Shown here one piece after another: positions 1 to 5,100 of a stretch of DNA of 5,100 nucleotides. The translations under genes and the position numbers were made by a program. Location of the stretch: assembly GCA_012511915.1 (NCBI GenBank), contig JAAZFB010000139.1, forward strand, positions 1 through 5,100. The letters are read 5' to 3'. Source of the DNA: Clostridiaceae bacterium. Its GTDB lineage: Bacteria; Bacillota; Clostridia; Monoglobales; Firm-18. Below the pieces are notes generated by a model. It was not told the DNA's origin and did no database searches. It was given only the letters and a program-made list of their open reading frames with translations. The first letter of the stretch is position 1; each line of letters starts with the position of its first letter.

Positions 1-2011
1 CCATCGAAAAATTTTGAGTGCCTTGCTTCTCGATGATCTCCTGTGCCAATATAAAGCGGCGCTTCGATTTAATGCCGACCATGTTTTCCTTGGGGGTCTT
101 ATCGCGCTCGGCAAGCGGCGTCTGACGATAAATATATCCGTGATCAGCCGTTATGACGATATTGATTGCACTGATATCATTGCGGAGTTTGCGCACAAGC
201 CCCGACAACTCCCTGAAAGCTTTATCAGTTGCTTCAAAAACCTCGTTTTCGGTTGGCGCATTGTCTCCACGAGCATCAATTGTATTGTGGTAAATATAAA
301 TCAGTTTCATTCCCGAGCGCTTCTCACTGAGCTGCGGCTTTTTAAGAGCCATTACATCGTCATACTGAATAGCAACGGCTTCTTGTTTGACTAAACGAAG
401 AATTTTGTTCCTGTTTTCCGTTCCCTCTGTTGATATGCCCTGTATCTCAAATTCAGCTTTATCAGTAATATCAAGCTGTTTATGGGGCAACAGCGAAGCC
501 ATACCCAACGCTGTATAAGATGGAATAACACCGAGCATTACATCAAGCTCGCTTGCACCTTTTTGCTCGCGGTTGAGGATGCTATTTAGTTCGACGGCAG
601 ACTCATAACGCAGAGCATCAGATATGATAACAACCAACCGCTCATTATCAGCCACAAAGCGACGAGCATATTTTTCATAGAATCCTTGCTGTGACGTGAT
701 TCCAGGTAACTGCCAGGTGCTCTCGTCATCCCACAGAGCACACCATTTCATGGACAGGTCATTCAGATACCAGTTTGTATAATTGTTCTCAATCATGTCA
801 AAAAGAGCGTTGTAATCACTGTTATCATCGAGTCTGTCATACGCCAAGAGGAAGTGACGATAGTTGGTATCCACCTTATAATAGCTTTTGACATAATTAT
901 CAAAGAGCGACAATGTACTCGTTCCCTTTAAATCCTTGTAAGTCAATGCCAGTTCAAGATATTCACAGGCATAGAGCAGCACGTCGTACTCTTTTTCAAA
1001 CTGGGGATAATAGCGCCGGTTTTTCCTGCTGTTGATTATCTTGCGATAATGCCCGAATTCTCCCGCATTCTGCGTGATGTTCGTAGTTATACGATTGATG
1101 ATGCTGGTGTCAAATTCCTCAAAGGTGTCACAGTCAGCGATTTGGTCAATCGTCCATTTTACAGTACTCTCTGGCAATGCCAGCTTATGGGCAACAAAGT
1201 CAGCAAGATTATTGTAATCCTCAACGAACTCACTGTTTTTCATAAAATTATCTACAAAAACATAACAGTTGGAGTTATCCGAAACATAATTATCCCATTC
1301 TTTCGGCATATTTCCGTTAATGCTGTGTGAGAGATGGCTGCATAACAGCAAGATGGCCAATCTTTCGAGACTCTGCTCTACGAATTTATATCCATAAAAA
1401 TTTTTTACCAATAACCAAAATGCGTCGAGGTTGCCAAACTTAGCAATGCTATCATAAATTGTGCTTTCTCCGTTTGCCATTTCGGTAAGCAGGGTTCGTA
1501 CCACATTATCAAGATTTGGAGCAGGTAGCTTACAGAGTGCTGACAATACACCGAGGTCAATTTTCGGCTCCGAATAGGGAGCAAGACCGTAGCTTTCAAA
1601 TCTCCTGCTCCGCTCATTGTTACGGAAGAACATCTTGTACTTGGCAACAACGCCTCGGAGTGCATTGTCAATCTTATAATTTAGCAGGGTCAAGGAGGTT
1701 TCGTCAGTCGAGAACGTCTGACTATATTTGATTGTGTCCGTCAGCCAATTCTCTCTGTTAGAGGGGCGTGGCAACGGAGAATAGACCAACAGATTGCTCT
1801 CCCGGTCGGTTTCCTCAATATACAGCTTTATGGCAAACATATTGTTGTCGTAAAGCTTAATAAGCTTCACATTATCGAGCGACAGCTTATCAATGGAATC
1901 AACAAAAACACCTTCCTCATCGTACCAAAATACGATGTTACGTTTACTGCCCTGCATGAGCTCGCGGGCAAACTGCCGCTCTAATGATTTTTTAACTTCG
2001 GTTAGGTTCAT
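1..2011 (-). CDS. pglZ: PglZ, BREX alkaline-phosphatase-superfamily protein (3' end outside window)
   Basis: PglZ is a core BREX protein with an alkaline-phosphatase-like fold. It is needed for phage restriction and for PglX-dependent host methylation, and acts in the cytoplasm. I translated the minus strand line by line: 670 codons from ATG at 2011 to the window edge with no stop or frameshift. The N-terminus reads MNLTEVKKSLERQF. The metal-binding core is in the C-terminal half of the visible part: VVIISDALRYE (Asp465, codon 619-617), PSYTALGMASLLPH (probable catalytic Thr500, codon 514-512) and VITADHGYIY (Asp623-His624, about 145-140). SDALRYE and ADHG are family hallmarks. Type 1 PglZ proteins are usually somewhat over 800 residues, so perhaps 150-200 are missing beyond base 1. 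The start overlaps the previous gene's stop as ATGA, with only a weak GGGGTG upstream, suggesting translational coupling. All key residues are present, so it looks functional. brxL would be expected next. Confidence 0.96.
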   Translation of the reverse strand, partial: MNLTEVKKSLERQFARELMQGSKRNIVFWYDEEGVFVDSIDKLSLDNVKLIKLYDNNMFAIKLYIEETDRESNLLVYSPLPRPSNRENWLTDTIKYSQTFSTDETSLTLLNYKIDNALRGVVAKYKMFFRNNERSRRFESYGLAPYSEPKIDLGVLSALCKLPAPNLDNVVRTLLTEMANGESTIYDSIAKFGNLDAFWLLVKNFYGYKFVEQSLERLAILLLCSHLSHSINGNMPKEWDNYVSDNSNCYVFVDNFMKNSEFVEDYNNLADFVAHKLALPESTVKWTIDQIADCDTFEEFDTSIINRITTNITQNAGEFGHYRKIINSRKNRRYYPQFEKEYDVLLYACEYLELALTYKDLKGTSTLSLFDNYVKSYYKVDTNYRHFLLAYDRLDDNSDYNALFDMIENNYTNWYLNDLSMKWCALWDDESTWQLPGITSQQGFYEKYARRFVADNERLVVIISDALRYESAVELNSILNREQKGASELDVMLGVIPSYTALGMASLLPHKQLDITDKAEFEIQGISTEGTENRNKILRLVKQEAVAIQYDDVMALKKPQLSEKRSGMKLIYIYHNTIDARGDNAPTENEVFEATDKAFRELSGLVRKLRNDISAINIVITADHGYIYRQTPLAERDKTPKENMVGIKSKRRFILAQEIIEKQGTQNFSM
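2008..2011 (-). promoter_or_regulatory. ATGA stop/start overlap coupling the cyclase-like gene to pglZ
   Basis: The pglZ ATG (2011-2009) overlaps the TGA (2010-2008) of the cyclase-like gene. The only upstream ribosome-binding-like sequence is a weak GGGGTGAT. Such overlaps usually mean that ribosomes finishing the first gene start the second, so pglZ translation probably depends on translation of the extra gene. The overlap is seen directly; the coupling is inferred. Confidence 0.75.
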
Positions 2012-2832
2012 GGCATCACCCCATCTTGAACTATTTTTTCAAGATACACTTTAAAAGGGATATGACTTGTTAAACGTTCAGCTTCTCCGCTAATTGTACT
2101 CCATCTTTCATTTGCAGACACATACTCATCTATGTAAGTGCTATGTCTATTGACGGCATCTAACAACTTTTTGGCAAGCCATTTATACTTTTCTTTTACA
2201 CTCGGGAGAGGGTTTTCTTTATATTGCCTCCCGACAAACTGACTATACACAGAAAGCGAGGCAGTCATATCCGCTCCTCTATTTTTAAAATCATCCATGT
2301 TTTGATCTAAAAACTCATATTGACAATAGTCCTCAATATCAGATTCAACGATATATTGTCTGTATTGAGGGTTTATACTCAACTTATCAACATATTCTTT
2401 TTTTAGAATAACACGAGGATATTTAGCTCTATTCTTTTCGTCCTCCACCGCCTCTACGAGTGCAGGTCCCCACACGTTGTCTTCATGGTATAGTTTTCCT
2501 ACGGTTATCACTCCTCTTAGAGGCAAGCCAGAACAGTACATTTGATTTGTAAAATCATTCAATACAAAAAAGATAGCATCGACATTTGCTATAGGAGCAG
2601 ATACGATAACAGAATCAGAAACCCAGAGCAGCTTAATTCCCAAATGTTCTTGATATTCCTTCGAATATGTTTCTACAAATATTTGATAAATCCTCGGGAA
2701 ATTTACGATTATGCCGCCTTTGTCATGAATTGTCACGCTCTCATTCTTTTTTACCGCTTCACTAAAGCCAAGAATATCAGCAAATAAAACGACATGGTCT
2801 TCTTTCATATTTAGAAAAAGTTTATCGCCCAT
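2008..2832 (-). CDS. Pycsar-like / class III nucleotide cyclase-like protein inside the BREX operon
   Basis: A protein of 274 residues with no signal peptide or membrane segment, so cytoplasmic. I chose the second of two adjacent ATGs (2832) because AGGAGG at 2844-2839 lies six bases upstream; the ATG at 2835 is possible, and the longer TTG frame at 2847 would put the ribosome binding site inside the gene. Blocks resembling a cyclase catalytic domain: VVLFADILGFS (Asp19, first metal-binding Asp), IKLLWVSDSVIVS (Asp73, second metal Asp on the beta hairpin), PLRGVITVGKLYH (about 104-116) and WGPALVEAVEDE...AKYPRVIL (about 121-143). The DILGFS...SDS...GPAL...YPR pattern is, from memory, that of the divergent PycC cyclases that make cCMP or cUMP after phage infection. 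The usual Asn-x3-Arg pair of adenylate cyclases is not at the expected place (Val126/Glu130). The last 80 or so residues are a helical extension of unknown role. It sits between pglX and pglZ, which is not a standard BREX gene slot. Product nucleotide and activity are unproven; it could be a binding-only homologue. Confidence 0.7.
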   Translation of the reverse strand: MGDKLFLNMKEDHVVLFADILGFSEAVKKNESVTIHDKGGIIVNFPRIYQIFVETYSKEYQEHLGIKLLWVSDSVIVSAPIANVDAIFFVLNDFTNQMYCSGLPLRGVITVGKLYHEDNVWGPALVEAVEDEKNRAKYPRVILKKEYVDKLSINPQYRQYIVESDIEDYCQYEFLDQNMDDFKNRGADMTASLSVYSQFVGRQYKENPLPSVKEKYKWLAKKLLDAVNRHSTYIDEYVSANERWSTISGEAERLTSHIPFKVYLEKIVQDGVMP

Positions 2833-2838
2833 CATCTT

Positions 2839-2844
2839 CCTCCT
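2839..2844 (-). promoter_or_regulatory. Strong Shine-Dalgarno site of the cyclase-like gene
   Basis: A perfect AGGAGG lies six bases before the ATG at 2832 and directly after the pglX TGA (2846-2844), sharing base 2844 with it. It sets the start of the cyclase-like gene and indicates strong translation even if ribosomes do not arrive from pglX. Confidence 0.85.
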
Positions 2845-4526
2845 CAAATCTTCCCAAGCAAGACCATCTTCTCAGTCTTGCCATTGTCCTTGGGCACTTT
2901 CACGCCTTGGAACTTCTCGTAGTTGACCTTTACGCCGTCGTCGAGATCAAGCTCTATCTGCTGGTGGGCAATGTGCGACACCACTTGGTCATAGGTACGG
3001 CACTCGTCAATCTTGGCTTGCAAAACTCCGATCTCCTTGCGGTAGGCGGCTTTGTCGCGGGCATTATCGGTGGCCATTACCAGCATTTCTAACCGCTTGA
3101 TTTCTGCTTCATATTTCCGCTGAAGCGGGTGCAGATAGTCTGTACGCACTCGAGCGATGGTATATTTATCATAACGATGAAGATAGAACAGTGCCTTAAA
3201 CCCATCCTTTTTGCCGCTGTCAAGCAGCCAATAAATAGGTCTTTTCTGATATATCTTCAAATGGTCTTTGTAGAAATCGTTCAAGAAATAGCGGCGTATT
3301 TTTTCCTGTGCCGAGCCATTGCCGGTGGGGTAGAGGGCATCGGCAATGAAGTTCAGGTTCTCGCTCAGCGTGTCATTTCCATACACTGTGCGAACAAACT
3401 CAACAAAGCGGACAACAATATCATCCTCAAAGTAGTCGGCGCTGCCGATGGGGAGGATGTTGTCCTCCTCTGGCAGATAAGTTTTATAGCGCAGCTTATC
3501 AAATGTGCCGCCGGCGAACACAAGACCCTGCTCGTCCAAGCTATATCTCCCAAACATACAGCCTACGGCATAGCTGATAAAACCGCGAATGTCCCGCCCA
3601 AGGTCGGCCTTGCGGATTGTGACATCTTTTTCCTCGACCTCCGGCGTGAGTTCATCCTGCAAGCCGTATATGTCGATGAAGATACGGTTAAGTTCTTCTT
3701 CATTTGCTTTTAGTTTATCAAACTGGCCTTCGGCAAACAGTTCCCATGCCTTGAACGCAGACGAAATTCGGCTTGTTGGCTTTGCATCGCCCCAAGCATA
3801 TGCTCCCGACATTCGGAAGCCAACGAGCGGGTGTGTTTTAAAGTCCCATGAGGTTTCAAAGCTGTCCCAGTCGGTTTTTGAGATAGAAATACAAGAAGAT
3901 GAAATTCCTTTTACCTCTCCCAAGTCATCTATTACAACTGGTATTTGCGGTATATGGCCTGTACTATAATGGAGTCCCTGACAAATTAGGCTTAAAAATT
4001 GCTGAGCAACTTTAGTATTGAATAAACCAAGATAGAAATCCAAGTTATCATTGTTGTAAGGGAAAAATGAAGGCCCACTTGCATCGAAAGCAAATTTATT
4101 ATTTACTTTACGACAACATAAACTAGCAGTCGACACGTCATTCCAAGTAATGGACTCACGGAAATAATATTGTAAATTTTGTGGGCGAGAACGTAGATTT
4201 CCCTGATCATCAAAAAAGTTCTTTATTTCATAGCCATCATTATACCAATTAAGCACATATTCATTATTACCATACCATTTACGAAAGCCACCTCCCTTAT
4301 TGTATGGAACCCACCTTGTATTATTTAAATCGATCTCATGCCATAGGCGCAATAGCCTACTATTATCTGAGCTGATCAGGCCTTGTTTAGCTTCTCCATA
4401 ATCTTGAGCCTTTTTCGAAGATGAAAGGTGAAATATTATTTGATTGTTTACCCAATAAGCAATTAAACAGCCGGGTATTTTTTTGAAGTTTTCTCCTTTT
4501 ACGGTATATCTATCATCTCTGCGCAA
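2844..4526 (-). CDS. pglX: PglX target-recognition and C-terminal part downstream of the premature stop
   Basis: This 560-codon open segment is in the same phase as the upstream part; its nominal start is TTG at 4526. That TTG has no convincing ribosome binding site (only AGAAG nearby), and its sequence is internal PglX sequence, so I read it as the remainder of the same protein, not an independent gene. It contains the KIPGCLIAYWV strand just after the stop, then a variable region (roughly 4480-3860) likely to carry target recognition, then a conserved region with AVGCMFGRYSLDEQG (about 3567-3523). A charged helical stretch (about 3115-3000, rich in Lys, Glu and Leu) and DLDDGVKVNYEKFQ follow. 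The TGA is followed at once by the next gene's AGGAGG. Made alone it would have no methyltransferase activity. Confidence 0.8.
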   Translation of the reverse strand: MRRDDRYTVKGENFKKIPGCLIAYWVNNQIIFHLSSSKKAQDYGEAKQGLISSDNSRLLRLWHEIDLNNTRWVPYNKGGGFRKWYGNNEYVLNWYNDGYEIKNFFDDQGNLRSRPQNLQYYFRESITWNDVSTASLCCRKVNNKFAFDASGPSFFPYNNDNLDFYLGLFNTKVAQQFLSLICQGLHYSTGHIPQIPVVIDDLGEVKGISSSCISISKTDWDSFETSWDFKTHPLVGFRMSGAYAWGDAKPTSRISSAFKAWELFAEGQFDKLKANEEELNRIFIDIYGLQDELTPEVEEKDVTIRKADLGRDIRGFISYAVGCMFGRYSLDEQGLVFAGGTFDKLRYKTYLPEEDNILPIGSADYFEDDIVVRFVEFVRTVYGNDTLSENLNFIADALYPTGNGSAQEKIRRYFLNDFYKDHLKIYQKRPIYWLLDSGKKDGFKALFYLHRYDKYTIARVRTDYLHPLQRKYEAEIKRLEMLVMATDNARDKAAYRKEIGVLQAKIDECRTYDQVVSHIAHQQIELDLDDGVKVNYEKFQGVKVPKDNGKTEKMVLLGKI

Positions 4527-4535
4527 AAACGCTTC
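3860..4535 (-). other. Low-GC block inside pglX covering the likely target-recognition region
   Basis: Hand counts give 188 G+C in 540 bases (35%) for 3961-4500, against 190 in 360 (53%) for 3301-3660. Bases 3841-3960 are intermediate (40%). The edges are approximate. The protein is also less conserved in type here: short hydrophilic stretches rich in Asn, Tyr and Phe. This fits a recognition region exchanged by recombination between pglX alleles. Confidence 0.6.
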
Positions 4536-4538
4536 TTA
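4536..4538 (-). other. Premature in-frame ochre codon in pglX
   Basis: TAA in phase with both halves of PglX, in the context ATG ACA TAA GAA GCG. The other two frames do not rejoin the gene here: one ends at TGA/TAG within about 20 bases and the other stops at once. One substitution in the first base would restore a Lys, Glu or Gln codon. Confidence 0.85.
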
Positions 4539-5100
4539 TGTCATCTTCTGTCCAGGGTAATCAACTAGTCGCGCATATGTATCAAGAAAGGCACTCACGT
4601 GAGAACGGCGCATCACAAAAGTGGTTGTCTGCACAACCTCGCCGCCGATTTCCTCAAATGCCCGCGCCCCTAAATGTGCCATGTTAACAATATCGGTTGA
4701 TGCAATCAGCTTTTCACGGAACTTTTCATAGCTCGACAAAAACATCCATGAGTGCATCGTAATCATGGACAAATAGCCGTTTTGTTTGAGAAAGTGGAAG
4801 TTGCGTTCGATAAACACAACGCACAAATCGCTTTTGGTATCGGGATAATTCTTCTTCACCCAATCCGCTTGCGCCGGTGCGGGAGCCATATACGGTGGGT
4901 TCGTCACAACCACATCGTATTTTTGCGCAAGCACTTCGGCAATGTCAATTAATTGGTCGAAATATTTTGCCTGAGACATAAAATCAGTGTCATCCATTGC
5001 TATCTGCCCGGTTGCAAAGTCTTGGACATATTTCCGAAGCCGTGCGAAATTAATCTCACGCTCAATTTTGATGGCAGAGCCAAAGGTTTTGCCTTTATCA
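4536..5100 (-). CDS. pglX: PglX catalytic part up to the premature stop
   Basis: This is the first open segment of the interrupted gene: 187 visible residues, continuing upstream of the window with no start codon needed (the internal ATG at 4997 is not the true start). It holds the N6-adenine methyltransferase motif IV, VVVTNPPYMAP, with NPPY at 4901-4890. A helix-rich stretch (KKNYPDTKSDLCVVFIERNF) and the GGEVVQTTTFVMRR strand follow. If translation ends at 4536, the product keeps the catalytic domain but lacks the target-recognition and C-terminal regions. It would then probably be unable to recognise its DNA site. Composition is mostly near 50% GC, unlike the segment that follows. Confidence 0.85.
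   Translation of the reverse strand, partial: DKGKTFGSAIKIEREINFARLRKYVQDFATGQIAMDDTDFMSQAKYFDQLIDIAEVLAQKYDVVVTNPPYMAPAPAQADWVKKNYPDTKSDLCVVFIERNFHFLKQNGYLSMITMHSWMFLSSYEKFREKLIASTDIVNMAHLGARAFEEIGGEVVQTTTFVMRRSHVSAFLDTYARLVDYPGQKMT

Larger units (their letters stand above)
2844..5100 (-). pseudogene. pglX: PglX, BREX adenine-N6 DNA methyltransferase, interrupted by an in-frame ochre stop (5' end outside window)
   Basis: PglX is the BREX methyltransferase. It modifies adenine N6 in a non-palindromic host motif and is also needed for phage exclusion. The minus-strand frame enters at 5099 (DKGKTFGSAIK...) and runs in one phase to TGA at 2846-2844: 751 codons, one of them a stop. Features in order: the methyltransferase region with NPPY (4901-4890), the GARAFEEIGGEVVQTT segment (about 4669-4622) that follows the catalytic domain in PglX, LVDYPGQKMT, TAA (4538-4536), then EAFLRRDDRYTVKGENFKKIPG, and near the C-terminus the DLDDGVKVNYEKFQ block typical of type 1 PglX. 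Sequence before and after the TAA joins naturally with one residue replaced by the stop (AAA, GAA or CAA to TAA would each do). No frame change is involved. The SAM-binding motif I would lie beyond base 5100. Identity is firm; whether the copy is dead, switchable or mis-sequenced is open. Confidence 0.85.

Noticed and set aside
14..394. Plus-strand open frame of 126 codons opposite pglZ
   Set aside because: The minus strand here encodes the PglZ TADHG and following conserved regions; the plus-strand product shows no family features.
1396..1407. AAAAATTTTTT run resembling a terminator or promoter element
   Set aside because: It is within pglZ coding sequence (VKNFYGY), with no GC stem and no gene boundary nearby.
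1405..1671. Minus-strand open frame in another phase within pglZ
   Set aside because: The pglZ frame is continuous through this region from 2011 to base 1, so this is an out-of-phase shadow.
2833..2847. TTG (2847) or first ATG (2835) as start of the cyclase-like gene
   Set aside because: TTG would place AGGAGG inside the coding sequence. The ATG at 2835 is only three bases from AGGAGG, too close for efficient initiation; 2832 has normal spacing.
3129..3713. Plus-strand open frame of 194 codons antisense to pglX
   Set aside because: It lies fully opposite the conserved C-terminal part of PglX, has no recognisable motif, and is a by-product of that gene's codon pattern.
4536..4538. Reassigned genetic code with TAA as a sense codon
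   Set aside because: Both visible gene ends use TGA, which would fit, but no other in-frame TAA or TAG occurs in 670 pglZ codons, the remaining 750 pglX codons or the cyclase-like gene. A simple nonsense change or sequence error is more likely.
4510..4560. Possible programmed frameshift bypassing the pglX ochre codon
   Set aside because: The +1-type frame reads WTEDDIRSVFAQR and then meets two stops (TGA TAG); it does not rejoin the PglX frame, which is already in phase on both sides. There is no slippery sequence.

Overview
The window is the middle of a BREX phage-defence operon. Every gene lies on the minus strand, so transcription runs from high to low coordinates. The organism is probably a Gram-positive bacterium of the Clostridia/Bacillota type. 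The hints are moderate GC, a near-perfect AGGAGG ribosome binding site, tightly packed coding sequence, and BREX proteins with type 1 features. The sequence does not fix the species.

Right part (2844-5100): the C-terminal 750 or so residues of PglX, the BREX adenine-N6 DNA methyltransferase. The NPPY catalytic motif is present; the N-terminus lies beyond base 5100. An in-frame ochre codon (TAA, 4538-4536) splits the reading frame between the methyltransferase part and the target-recognition/C-terminal part. The homology and frame continue unchanged on both sides, so this looks like a single-base nonsense change (or a sequence error), not a frameshift. Just after it lies a block of clearly lower GC (about 3860-4535, about 35% against about 53% in the following part of the gene), as if the recognition region had been exchanged.

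Centre (2008-2832): an extra gene not found in the canonical brxA-brxB-brxC-pglX-pglZ-brxL set. It encodes a cytoplasmic protein of about 274 residues. Its FADILGFS, VSDSVIVS and PLRGVITVG...WGPAL...YPRVIL blocks resemble the class III nucleotide-cyclase fold, especially the divergent cyclases of Pycsar (cCMP/cUMP) defence. It is AT-rich, starts 11 bases after the pglX stop behind a strong ribosome binding site, and overlaps pglZ by ATGA.

Left part (1-2011): the first 670 codons of pglZ, uninterrupted, with the alkaline-phosphatase-superfamily metal site (SDALRYE, PSYTALGM, TADHG). Its 3' end and the expected brxL lie beyond base 1.

Taken together this is a type 1 BREX locus in which a Pycsar-like cyclase is built into the pglX-pglZ transcription and translation unit. 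No cyclic-nucleotide effector (TM or TIR protein) is visible. The pglX copy shown may be switched off. No RNA gene, mobile element, CRISPR array, promoter or terminator was found, and there is no gene-free stretch above 300 bases.
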